Positions 40,094 through 49,418 of a DNA stretch of 64,000 bases are shown piece by piece. Positions within the stretch are counted from its first letter, which is position 1, and each line of letters starts with the position of its first letter. The translations under genes and the position numbers were made by a program. The notes beneath the pieces are model-generated. The model was given only the letters and a program-made list of their open reading frames with translations. It did not search any database and was not told the origin of the DNA. The DNA comes from Candidatus Hydrogenedentota bacterium (GTDB lineage Bacteria > Hydrogenedentota > Hydrogenedentia > Hydrogenedentales > SLHB01), in contig JAKPDK010000184.1 of the NCBI GenBank assembly GCA_029552745.1, positions 310,001-374,000 on the forward strand, read 5' to 3'.

Positions 40094-41068
40094 CTAACTT
40101 GAAAGAATATGCAGCATTCCCACGGAGAATTTGGCACCATACTTTGCCAGAATTGTTGTAAGTAGGTGCAAGATAAAATAGGCAACGATCATCTTCCCAC
40201 TGAAATCCAACCACGCATAGAAAATCAGCACGGTAAAAAGCGTGCCAACGACAGGGATAAACCCAAAGAATGCCGCCACGAAGGTCGGCAGAATAAGCGC
40301 CGCCACATTGCCGAGAATATGTTCCGAAGGCAATTTTTCGAACATCTGTAAAGTGAGGTACAGCGCCAAGAAATGTCCCAGCAGCATAAAAAACGCCAGG
40401 AAAAACCAAACCAGCAACGCGATTTCTTTCGAAATAGCCACGGGCGCCGTTTCGGCGGGAAGGTGTGTCGCCTGTTCCGAGTCATAAGTACTGCCCTTGA
40501 GCGCGAAGTACAACGCCAGGACAACGACAAGTAAAGCCAATGCCCAAATAACTCCCCGAAATAACTCGGGATGTTTTCGCGCAAAGCTGGGCACTTCTGG
40601 TGTTTCATTTTTTGGCGACTGCCCCATCGGTTGCAGCGGGATATAAGACTCGGGAGACGGAGGCGGTTCATCTGCGGTCTTACCTAAAACCACGGGGACA
40701 GTCTGTTCGGTAATAAGACGAGAACAGATGTGACACAGGGTTCCTTGAGGCGTCGGATTCCGGTCCCACTCTCCCCGAAAAGGTTTGCCGCATCGGGCGC
40801 AGGTGGAGTCACGAGGCAATACGGGCGCAGATGCCTGTGGTTCCGTGAAACCAGCGACGGCCGACGCGCTCTCGGATACATCCCTTTTCGTCGAACCGCC
40901 CCCCTTGGGTAAAATAGCGGACTTGTCGGAGGTATAGGGCTGCGTGTTTTGCTCACTAACCACCAGCACTCTGTTACACCGCGCACATCTGCCTTTAGCT
41001 CCTAAAACGAAGGGACTAACCTTCATCTTGTGGCCACAGTAATCGCATATGAGAATAAGGTAAGACAT
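40094..41068 (-). CDS. Membrane protein with two N-terminal zinc-ribbon-like modules
   Basis: CDYCGHKMK...CARCN and CARCGKPF...CHIC plus four or more TM segments. Confidence 0.72.
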   Translation of the reverse strand: MSYLILICDYCGHKMKVSPFVLGAKGRCARCNRVLVVSEQNTQPYTSDKSAILPKGGGSTKRDVSESASAVAGFTEPQASAPVLPRDSTCARCGKPFRGEWDRNPTPQGTLCHICSRLITEQTVPVVLGKTADEPPPSPESYIPLQPMGQSPKNETPEVPSFARKHPELFRGVIWALALLVVVLALYFALKGSTYDSEQATHLPAETAPVAISKEIALLVWFFLAFFMLLGHFLALYLTLQMFEKLPSEHILGNVAALILPTFVAAFFGFIPVVGTLFTVLIFYAWLDFSGKMIVAYFILHLLTTILAKYGAKFSVGMLHILSS

Positions 41069-41071
41069 GAA

Positions 41072-42028
41072 TTACTCGGGATAGATCGCCTCTTCGTGCC
41101 AAATCTTCCACATCAATTCATAGCGTTCCAGAGGCAGGCCGGTATAAACACAGTTGCTCGTCGAAAAAACGTATCCGTAGCCCGGCATGCCGTGCCGAAT
41201 GCAATAACGACAGGATTCAATGACTTCGTCCTCTGTTCCAGACTGTAACAAGCCGCAGTTCACGTTACCGATCAGACAGACGCGGTCCCCGTATAGCCGC
41301 TTCACTTCAGCAATATCTACCCCGGCTTGGGGATCGAGTGAATGCAACGCGTGAGGATTGGTGCTGACCAACTGATCCAAGATGGGCATAATGTTACCGT
41401 CTGTGTGTTTGATGGTGTAGAACCCCAAGTCGCGCAATCCCGCGATGGTGCGCGCCAAGTAAGGAGTCACCAACTCAGAAAACATCTCGGGCGACAAAAA
41501 AGGGTTGTCGTTGAAACAGTAGTCGGAACACATTGCAAACCCATCGACACCGCCGTGTTTTGCGATTTTTTCGCAACGTTCTAACTCGGCGTTCACGCGG
41601 CGGTCGGCTTCTTTTTTTGCGTCGTCGAGATGTTCATAAAACCAGAGAGTTTGCTCTGTCATATCGGCGCCGCTTGGGATGCTGTACGTGGGATCGCAAT
41701 ATAGTAAAAGGAAAAATTCGTTGCCGCTCTTTTCACGCACCAGGTCTACAAGACGCAGCGATTCCTCCAGGGAACCCGGATTGGGATGAAGAAAGATAGC
41801 ATCGTGCTCATAGCGGCGCGCCGTCATGATGAAGATGTCCGCCATTTCGTTCCGGTGAAGTTGACGTTCCTTCTCCGTCATTTGCGCCCATTGATGGTAG
41901 TTGCGTTGAGAGGGATGTACCTTTCCAAAAGCTTCCATCGTGAGAAAAAATACCAGTTCGAAATGGGGAACACGACCTTGAATGGGTCTTCGCTCCAAAG
42001 CGGCAATAAACCGTTCACGCGGGGTCAT
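41072..42028 (-). CDS. Uroporphyrinogen decarboxylase (URO-D) superfamily protein
   Basis: MTPRERFIAALERRPIQGRVPHFEL, FYTIKHTDGNIMPILDQLVSTNPHALHSLDPQAGVDIAEVKRLYGDRVCLIGNVNCGLL. Confidence 0.88.
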   Translation of the reverse strand: MTPRERFIAALERRPIQGRVPHFELVFFLTMEAFGKVHPSQRNYHQWAQMTEKERQLHRNEMADIFIMTARRYEHDAIFLHPNPGSLEESLRLVDLVREKSGNEFFLLLYCDPTYSIPSGADMTEQTLWFYEHLDDAKKEADRRVNAELERCEKIAKHGGVDGFAMCSDYCFNDNPFLSPEMFSELVTPYLARTIAGLRDLGFYTIKHTDGNIMPILDQLVSTNPHALHSLDPQAGVDIAEVKRLYGDRVCLIGNVNCGLLQSGTEDEVIESCRYCIRHGMPGYGYVFSTSNCVYTGLPLERYELMWKIWHEEAIYPE

Positions 42029-42194
42029 ACGATAGACTCCTTTTTGGGTTTTACTCTTAGGTGATATCAAAATTCGGAGGCTAATTTCACGAAAATCTGG
42101 CTATCAATCCCGAGGCACAGATTTCTTGCGTCTACTTTACACAGAAAAACGTGTTCGGAAGCCTGACAAAGGAAACAAGAATAGACAAAATGAT

Positions 42195-43046
42195 TTACCG
42201 CCGGGTACACCGAAAGCGGGCTTGCCATCCAAGGGTTTCTTGAGCATGGGAACAATCAACAAACGCACCGAATCCGTCACAACGGCTTAGTTTTTCTTTG
42301 TCTGTGGGTATCCCATGAAACCAACGTTCCGCTAGTTCCAAAGACGGTGTCGTGGAACGCTGGTCTTCGGCATGAAGCAAAAACACATCGAAGCCGTCAG
42401 CGGGCTCGTACGACAAACCCAAACGAATCGCTTCCACGACATCGCTCGTGCCAACATATTCGTTCAAACTAGGCCGCTCCGGGGCGGGACCTGCTTGAAA
42501 CTTCTCTTCACGAACCAGCGGCACAATCATAGTAGGACGGAAAACGACCACAGGTTTTCGAAAGCGTCTGACATAACATCGACACCAATGTTCCGCCTGC
42601 CACTTGCTGCCGCCGTAGTATTCGATGGTCAGATACGGGTGACTTTCATCAAACGGTAAGAACTTTGGCATAAAGTCGTCGTTCGGTTCTTCAAGAACAC
42701 CATGCACACGAATGGTGGAAATAAACAGGAAGTTTCTCAGCGCGGCGCTTTTCCCCGCTGCCTCCAATAAATTGATTGTACCTACGACGTTGGTATGCAC
42801 CAGTTCATTGAACGGGGGAAAATTCGAGGGGATTGCTCCGCAGTGAATGACGGCTTCTACGCCATCCATCGCCTCTTCAACCAAGGTTCTGTCCGTGACC
42901 GAGCCGACATACACTGGGCCGATATTCGACTGTGCCTCGTTCGCTGGGGCTTTCACGTCCATTTGCACGATTTCGTGTTCCGCCGCAAATTTGGCGACGA
43001 GCGCACTTCCCAGTTTGCCGCTACTGCCTGTCACTAAAATGCGCAT
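42195..43046 (-). CDS. NAD-dependent epimerase/dehydratase family protein
   Basis: MRILVTGSSGKLGSALVAKFA, HTNVVGTINLLEAAGKS, YYGGSKWQAEHW (YxxxK). Confidence 0.92.
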   Translation of the reverse strand: MRILVTGSSGKLGSALVAKFAAEHEIVQMDVKAPANEAQSNIGPVYVGSVTDRTLVEEAMDGVEAVIHCGAIPSNFPPFNELVHTNVVGTINLLEAAGKSAALRNFLFISTIRVHGVLEEPNDDFMPKFLPFDESHPYLTIEYYGGSKWQAEHWCRCYVRRFRKPVVVFRPTMIVPLVREEKFQAGPAPERPSLNEYVGTSDVVEAIRLGLSYEPADGFDVFLLHAEDQRSTTPSLELAERWFHGIPTDKEKLSRCDGFGAFVDCSHAQETLGWQARFRCTRR

Positions 43047-43068
43047 GATAGAGGTATACCGGCGTGGG

Positions 43069-43782
43069 CTAAGTTGCTTGTTCCGTCGTAGCGTCAAGAT
43101 TGGAAGCGCTGGGACGATACGGCGAGGGCTCGCTCCCATGCCTTACGTCTCTTCCTTCCGCTACGAAGATGGCGTCTTCCGCAATGTTGGTGGCGTGGTC
43201 ACCGATACGTTCCAGATTACGAGCAACCACCAAGAATTGAATCGCACAATCAATAACCGAACTGTCCCGTTTCATCAAATCCACCAGTTCTTGCGTCACC
43301 TGGTTCTTCAGGTCGTCCAGGGCATCGTCTCGCTGAATGATCAGGCGGGCACGAGCAACGTCGAGAGTCAAAAAGGCATGGATACTTTCGTGAACCATTT
43401 CGCTTGCCATCCGAGCCATTTGGGGAAATTTTTCCGAGGGCGCGATCGGTTGCTTTTCGCTCAAAGCGAAGGCAATCTGAGAAATATTTACCGCCTTATC
43501 GCCAAGACGCTCTACCTCCGTACTAATACGGGACGCCCCTAGTAACAACCGAAGGTCGAATGCTGTGGGCTGGTACAATGCCAAGAGACGGCAACAGTTC
43601 TCGTCAACTTCCACCTGGAGTCGATCGAGGCGTTCCTCTTGGTGCTCGATATTTGCCAGGAGTCCTGTGTCGTGTTCCATGAGGGCTCTGACAGACTCGG
43701 AGATCATCGTCTCCGCTAACTCGCTCATTTCTGAGAGCATGTTCTTCAGCCCCGCAAGCTTTTCATCCAACCGTCTTTCCAT
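43069..43782 (-). CDS. phoU: Phosphate signalling complex protein PhoU (first copy)
   Basis: LGASRISTEVERLGDKAVNISQIA, LVVARNLERIGDHATNIAEDAIFV. Confidence 0.95.
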   Translation of the reverse strand: MERRLDEKLAGLKNMLSEMSELAETMISESVRALMEHDTGLLANIEHQEERLDRLQVEVDENCCRLLALYQPTAFDLRLLLGASRISTEVERLGDKAVNISQIAFALSEKQPIAPSEKFPQMARMASEMVHESIHAFLTLDVARARLIIQRDDALDDLKNQVTQELVDLMKRDSSVIDCAIQFLVVARNLERIGDHATNIAEDAIFVAEGRDVRHGSEPSPYRPSASNLDATTEQAT

Positions 43783-43888
43783 GCCCGAAGCCTTTCCGCC
43801 CTGTACTGCCTGTCTTTCGGCGCAAGCTTACCCCGATTGTACCACCAATACATACACTTTCGAACCCGCGGCGTTTCCAAAAACCGGA

Positions 43889-44641
43889 TCAGCCATATTT
43901 CCCACTGATGTAGTCCTGGGTTCTTTTGTCTTTGGGGGTAATGAACACCTCACTTGTGACCCCAAACTCAACCATCTCGCCCAGCAACATATATCCCGTA
44001 AAATCAGACACCCGCGCCGCTTGATGCATATTATGCGTAACAATAACGATTGTGTACGAAGCCCGCAGCTCGTTCATGAGTTCCTCGATCTTCGCCGTGG
44101 CGATAGGATCCAGCGCCGAACAAGGCTCGTCCATCAAGATTACCTCGGGTTCCACCGCAATAAGCCGCGCGATACACAACCGCTGTTGTTGATCCAAAGG
44201 CAAGTCCAATGCAGAGTCGCGCAACCTATCCTTTACATTATCCCATAACCAGGCGGCTTTAAGGCTCTTTTCTGCTTTTTCCGCCAAAAAGGACTTATTG
44301 AAATTCCCCGCCACCCGTAAACCGTAAACTACGTTATCAAATACCGACATCGGGAAAGGATTAGGTCGTTGAAACACCATGCCGACGCGTTTCCGTATGT
44401 CCTCCACGCGTGCGCCCGGCTCGTAGATGTTGAAGTTATCCAATAGGATTGTGCCTTGAATCCTTACATTAGGGATCAAGTCATTCATGCGATTCAGACA
44501 ACGTAGCAGTGTGGATTTCCCACATCCTGAGGGTCCGATCAATGCCGTTATCTTGTTTGCCTGGATCGGCATTGACACGCCCTTCAACGCTTGGAACTCC
44601 CCGTAGAACAGGTCGACTTTCTGAATGTCCATCTTCAGCAT
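43889..44641 (-). CDS. pstB: Phosphate ABC transporter ATP-binding protein PstB, degenerate signature motif
   Basis: [56 protein letters not shown] in place of [36 protein letters not shown]. Confidence 0.95.
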   Translation of the reverse strand: MLKMDIQKVDLFYGEFQALKGVSMPIQANKITALIGPSGCGKSTLLRCLNRMNDLIPNVRIQGTILLDNFNIYEPGARVEDIRKRVGMVFQRPNPFPMSVFDNVVYGLRVAGNFNKSFLAEKAEKSLKAAWLWDNVKDRLRDSALDLPLDQQQRLCIARLIAVEPEVILMDEPCSALDPIATAKIEELMNELRASYTIVIVTHNMHQAARVSDFTGYMLLGEMVEFGVTSEVFITPKDKRTQDYISGKYG

Positions 44642-44653
44642 GGTTAAAATGCC

Positions 44654-45472
44654 TCAGCCGAATCGCCCGGTTACAAAATCTGCGGTGCGGGTGTCTTTGG
44701 GCACCGTGAAAATTTGAATTGCAGAGCCACACTCGACTAACTCCCCCATCAAGAAAAACGCTACTCGATCGCTTATTCGGGCGGCCTGCTTGGAATTATT
44801 CGTGACAAGCACGATCGTGTAATCCTGTTTAAGTGCAACCAGCGCCTCTTCAATTTTCGCTGTCGAAATCGGATCAAGTCCCGAGCATGGCTCGTCTAGT
44901 AAAATCACCTCGGGCTCTAATGCGAGGACACGGGCAAGACAAAGCCGCTGTTGTTGCCCACCCGAAAGACGAAGCGCGGAGGTTTTCAGTCGGTCTTTTA
45001 CTTCGTCCCATAAAAAGGCGGCTTTCAGACTTTTTTCGACGAGTTCGTCGAGTTTCGCCTTCTTTGGAGCACCAGAAAGCGTAGGGCCATAGACCACATT
45101 GTCATAAATGCTCATGGGCAACGCAACGGGAAGCGCAAACACCATAGAAACGCGTTTACGCAGGGCAACAGGGTCGTAGCTGGGATGATAAATGTCTTCC
45201 CCGTCGAGAAGGACCTGACCTTCAGAACGGAAACTGGGACTCAAATCGTTCAGGCGGTTCAGCGTTCGCAAGAATGTGGTCTTCCCCGAACCCGCAGGAC
45301 CGATGATCGAAAGAATCTCCTGCCGCATGATGTCCAAGGTGATGTTATTCAACGATTGAACATTGCCGAAAAAGACCTTTAGATTACGGATACAAATCTT
45401 AGGGACTTTGGTACCCTCTGCAGGTTCGGCAGACATCAAGAAAACCTCTTCATAAACTGGTGCATCAACCAA
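44654..45472 (-). CDS. pstB: Phosphate ABC transporter ATP-binding protein PstB, second copy, Q- and H-loop substitutions
   Basis: IIGPAGSGKTTFLRTLNRLNDL, VSMVFALPVALPMSIYDNVVYG, RLSGGQQQRLCLARV, LLDEPCSGLDPIST, LVTNNSKQAARISD. Confidence 0.93.
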   Translation of the reverse strand: MVDAPVYEEVFLMSAEPAEGTKVPKICIRNLKVFFGNVQSLNNITLDIMRQEILSIIGPAGSGKTTFLRTLNRLNDLSPSFRSEGQVLLDGEDIYHPSYDPVALRKRVSMVFALPVALPMSIYDNVVYGPTLSGAPKKAKLDELVEKSLKAAFLWDEVKDRLKTSALRLSGGQQQRLCLARVLALEPEVILLDEPCSGLDPISTAKIEEALVALKQDYTIVLVTNNSKQAARISDRVAFFLMGELVECGSAIQIFTVPKDTRTADFVTGRFG

Positions 45473-46272
45473 TAAGAAATGCCATTTACCATGAGCACGG
45501 CAAGAACCAGCACCGCAGCCGTACCATAGGCATTCTCACTTGAAATCCCCTCCCGTGCCAGAATGTAAAAATGCACCGACATGGTGCGAACGCTGTCAAA
45601 CAAGGAAGAGGGCATCCGTAACGAAGAACCCGCAGTGAAAATCACTGCGGCAGTCTCACCGATGGACCTTCCCAGACTCAGAATAATACCCGTGACAATG
45701 CCAGGAAGGGCGTTGGGCAACACCACGCGCCACACCGTTCTCCAGCGAGTAGCGCCCAGCGAAAAACTCACTTCGCGATAGGCATACGGTACGGCACGGA
45801 TGGCTTCTTCGGTAGTTCGAATGATGGTCGGCAAAACCATCATGGCAAGCGTCAAGCCACCGGACAATATGCACCAACCCATCCGCAGTACGGTTACAAA
45901 GAAGATAAATCCAAACAAGCCAAAAATGATGGACGGAATACCGGCGAGACAGTCCGCACCAAAACGAATAGCGGCGGTGATTTTGGATTCACGGGTGTAC
46001 TCGGTTAAAAAAACCGCAGTACCGATACCCAACGGCACGGCAAAAACCAGCGCGACCGCCGGCAAAAGCACCGACCCAACAAGGGTGGGGAAAATCCCTC
46101 CCGCGCGCCCCATATCTTCCGGATTTGAGAACAAAAAACGAAAGGAAAGAACAGGTATACCTTTCACAAGAACGTGGCCAATGATGAAAATCAAGACGGC
46201 GACGGTAAAAAAAGTCGCGGCGCCCAGAACGACTCTAGCGACTGTTTGCGCGACGCGTGGCGGTATTCTCAT
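45436..46272 (-). CDS. pstA: Phosphate ABC transporter permease PstA
   Basis: MRIPPRVAQTVARVV start at 46272 overlapping the pstC stop; IFIIGHVLVKGIPVLSFRFLFS, GIPSIIFGLFGFIFFV, LGATRWRTVWRVVLPNALPGIVTGIILSLGRSIGETAAVIFTAG. Confidence 0.94.
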   Translation of the reverse strand: MRIPPRVAQTVARVVLGAATFFTVAVLIFIIGHVLVKGIPVLSFRFLFSNPEDMGRAGGIFPTLVGSVLLPAVALVFAVPLGIGTAVFLTEYTRESKITAAIRFGADCLAGIPSIIFGLFGFIFFVTVLRMGWCILSGGLTLAMMVLPTIIRTTEEAIRAVPYAYREVSFSLGATRWRTVWRVVLPNALPGIVTGIILSLGRSIGETAAVIFTAGSSLRMPSSLFDSVRTMSVHFYILAREGISSENAYGTAAVLVLAVLMVNGISYWLMHQFMKRFS

Positions 46273-47141
46273 TTTTTCCGCCTCTCTTTTAAGGACCACA
46301 TAGCAAACGAGTTCAGCATCATGATGACGAGAAAAAGCACAACGCCCGTGGCAAAAAGGGCTTGCCGATGTCGACCCGTTGCATACCCCATTTCCAATGC
46401 AATATTTGCGGTAAGCGTTCGAACGGAATCCAACACAGAATTCGGAATCTTCACGGCATTTCCAGCAACCATGATGACTGCCATCGTCTCGCCGATAGCA
46501 CGTCCCATCCCCAGAATAATACTCGCCAAAATCCCAGATTTTGCGGCTTTCAACACGACCATATACTGGGTTTGCCAACGAGTAGCACCTAACGCCAGGG
46601 AGCCTTCCTTGTAGGAAGGCGGCACAGAATTCAACGCATCCATCGAGATACTCATAACCGTAGGAAGGATCATAATTCCCAGAATCAACGATGCCGCCAA
46701 CACGGAGAGACCAGGACCTCCGATGTAGGTGCGTATCAGGGGCGCCAAAACGGCAACCCCCATGAAACCATAAACTACCGACGGAATGCCCGCTAACAGT
46801 TCTATGACAGGTTTGATGATGCGCATCAAACCTTTCGGAGTGAACTCAACCAGATAGATCGCGCCCGCAACGCCAAGAGGGCCTCCGACAACCAATGCTC
46901 CAAATGTTACCCAAACGGAGCCTACAAGCATGGGAAAAATACCAAAGTGCTCTTTTGCGGGTTCCCATGTTGACGAAAACAGAAATTTACTGGGTCCCTC
47001 TTCCAAAATAAATGGAAAACCTTCTTTTAGAATGAAAAGCGCAATAAGCAAGAGGCTCCCCATCGCGGAAAGGGCGATAAATTGTAAGACGTAATAGACT
47101 ACCGTTTCGCTTTTCTGACTCATCCGAAACGCCCTCGTCAT
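46269..47141 (-). CDS. pstC: Phosphate ABC transporter permease PstC
   Basis: ELLAGIPSVVYGFMGVAVLAPLI, LALGATRWQTQYMVVLKAAKSGILASIILGMGRAIGETMAVIMVAGN. Confidence 0.94.
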   Translation of the reverse strand: MTRAFRMSQKSETVVYYVLQFIALSAMGSLLLIALFILKEGFPFILEEGPSKFLFSSTWEPAKEHFGIFPMLVGSVWVTFGALVVGGPLGVAGAIYLVEFTPKGLMRIIKPVIELLAGIPSVVYGFMGVAVLAPLIRTYIGGPGLSVLAASLILGIMILPTVMSISMDALNSVPPSYKEGSLALGATRWQTQYMVVLKAAKSGILASIILGMGRAIGETMAVIMVAGNAVKIPNSVLDSVRTLTANIALEMGYATGRHRQALFATGVVLFLVIMMLNSFAMWSLKERRKK

Positions 47142-47239
47142 GCTATCGGGGAATAAGCATTTGAATTCACATATCCCGAGGGAACTGACACACAGTTACC
47201 TTGAGCCAACACAGAAAAGAACTGAAAAATGAACAACCT

Positions 47240-48061
47240 TCACTTTGCGGGAAGTAATCCGCTGTCGACAATGGTCTTCTGGCCTTCCGAAGAAAGCACA
47301 AAATCAATAAACGCCTTCACCGCGCCTTGAGGCTCGCCCTTGGTTAAGAAGAAAACCGGGCGCACGAGTGTATACTGCCCTTTTGTTATTGTTTCCGTAG
47401 TACACTCCACGCCACTCACGGTAACGGCTTTGACTTTTTCATTCACCAGACCGTGCGAAAGATACCCTATGGCATTTACATCATTCGCTACCGTTTCACG
47501 CACAGTCCCGTTGGAGTCCTGGATGACCGCTTCTCGAATCAATTCCACTCCGCCGACGATGGCTTCAAAAGAAGAACGGGTACCGGAGCCGGCTTCACGG
47601 GAAACCACGGTGATCGGACGCTCTTCACCGCCGACCTCCGACCAGTTCTTAATCACTCCATTAAATATGTTGCGGATCTGTTCGATGGACAGGTCTTTCA
47701 CAGGGTTTTGAGGGTGCACAATAACCGCAATGCCGTCTTTGGCGACAACAACAGATTTTAACGCACTTGCTTCAGGTGGAAGATTCACCAAATCCGCCAT
47801 GCCAATGTCCGCCGCTCCAGACACAGCAGATTGGATCCCAACAGCAGAACCACCCCCCTGAACCGTCACATTGATATCGGGGTGAGACTGCATAAACTGT
47901 TCCGCTAACTTCTCTGCGAAAGGCTGAAATGCAGTAGAACCAGCGGCAGTTACGGAGACCTTCCCTTTGCCGCAACCACTACCCAAGAAGACAATCATGA
48001 CGAAAGAACACAGGACGACAAAAGAGATAGTTTTTCTAGACATATTTACCCCCAAGCTCAT
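47240..48061 (-). CDS. pstS: Phosphate-binding lipoprotein PstS
   Basis: Lipobox LGSGCGKGK; VTAAGSTAFQPFAEKLAEQF, GGGSAVGIQSAVSGAADIGMA, VSREAGSGTRSSFE. Confidence 0.94.
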   Translation of the reverse strand: MSLGVNMSRKTISFVVLCSFVMIVFLGSGCGKGKVSVTAAGSTAFQPFAEKLAEQFMQSHPDINVTVQGGGSAVGIQSAVSGAADIGMADLVNLPPEASALKSVVVAKDGIAVIVHPQNPVKDLSIEQIRNIFNGVIKNWSEVGGEERPITVVSREAGSGTRSSFEAIVGGVELIREAVIQDSNGTVRETVANDVNAIGYLSHGLVNEKVKAVTVSGVECTTETITKGQYTLVRPVFFLTKGEPQGAVKAFIDFVLSSEGQKTIVDSGLLPAK

Positions 48062-48286
48062 GTGTGCTGGTTTCTGAGGAACACTATTGCCGACTCATTT
48101 GACAACGGTTTTCTTGGTTACGCCACACACAGTCTACCACTCCTAACAGGTGAGAATCAAATGCATGTATTCGTCCAGCACGCTTGGCGCTTTTGTTATA
48201 TTGGACGAGGGACTGAAGAAAGGATCTTTGATGAAGATCATTAGGGGAAAGAATCGACGCGTGGCACCCTGAAGTCCGAGGGAGCC

Positions 48287-48632
48287 GTTTACAAACCCCT
48301 TGAGTATTTGCGAGTTCTCGTTTTTCCGTGTTACGTCTTATTGCGCCATGTCTCGCCCTCTGTCTTTGTGCGAAATGAGTCCCCGACGCGACGAAGCAAT
48401 CCCCTCAACCGCGCAGCGCAAGATGACGTGGGCATGGGTCGGGGTAATCTCCGGATACCTAAGGGGATTGCCACGTCGCCCCTTCGGGGCTCCTCGCAAT
48501 GACAACGGTACGCAGATCGTAGTGGCAGCGATTTCCCGGTACCCTCCCCTTATGACGTCAACGGAAAGTATTCACAGTAATTGCTCACAAGAAGCCGCGA
48601 AAAATACAAAAGATGTTGGACGAATACCGTGT
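48287..48632. repeat. Dispersed palindromic repeat, copy D
   Basis: Left GTTTACAAACCCC; CGACGAAGCAATCCCCTC...AAGGGGATTGCCACGTCGCCCCTTCGGGGCTCCTCGCAATGACA; right AATACAAAAGATGTTGGACGAATAC. Confidence 0.82.
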
Positions 48633-48719
48633 CTAGTGAAAAGCGGCTCAATTAGGGTATGATGTCTTCAGGACATAGTATAGTAAGCGGTGAAACCTGG
48701 GAGTAGACAAGAAGTGCTT

Positions 48720-49391
48720 ATGCATTTTCAACGGGCACTGAAAGCCCTAAAAATCCGGGCTTTGGATCTGGGCGCTTTGGTGGAAGAACAAGTACGCGTA
48801 GCAGTGCGCGCCATTGAAGAACGCGACGAAGACCTCGCACAACGGGTGTTTCAAAACGACGACCAAATCGACAATGCCGAAGTCGAGATCGAAGAAGAAT
48901 GCTTAAAGATGCTGGCTCTTTACCATCCGGTCGCCGAGGACTTGCGATTTATCGTTGCCGTACTCAAAATCAACAATGATCTGGAACGGATCGGCGATGT
49001 GGCTGTAAACATCGCGGAACGCGCTGTCTTTCTTGCAAACCGCCCTCCCATTCAAACGAAAATATCTTTTAAGGTGATGGCGGAAAAGACCCAACGCATG
49101 CTAAAACTCAGTCTCGACTCGCTCGTAGACTTGGATGCCGACCGTGCGTACGTAGTCATCGCAGCCGATGACGAAGTGGATGCCTTAAATCGTCAGAGTT
49201 ATATCGACGTACAGGAAGGCATTCGTCTCTATCCTAAAGAAACGCCCGATTTATTGCATCTACTCAGCGTATCGCGACACTTGGAACGTATTGCAGACCT
49301 CGCGGCAAGCATTGCAGAAGAGGTCATCTATATGGTTCGAGGGGAAATTGTGCGCCACCGGCTCGAAGACTATTTGGGCACCCTCTCTTAA
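48720..49391 (+). CDS. phoU: Phosphate signalling complex protein PhoU (second copy)
   Basis: VAVLKINNDLERIGDVAVNIAERAVFL, LSVSRHLERIADLAASIAEEVIYMVRGE. Confidence 0.94.
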   Translation: MHFQRALKALKIRALDLGALVEEQVRVAVRAIEERDEDLAQRVFQNDDQIDNAEVEIEEECLKMLALYHPVAEDLRFIVAVLKINNDLERIGDVAVNIAERAVFLANRPPIQTKISFKVMAEKTQRMLKLSLDSLVDLDADRAYVVIAADDEVDALNRQSYIDVQEGIRLYPKETPDLLHLLSVSRHLERIADLAASIAEEVIYMVRGEIVRHRLEDYLGTLS

Positions 49392-49418
49392 TGTGCTATA
49401 GACCTCGCGAGCATAATC

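Noticed and set aside
42847-44248. Plus-strand ORFs of 231 and 227 aa opposite the epimerase, phoU and pstB genes
   Set aside because: Antisense shadows; the minus strand has conserved family motifs throughout
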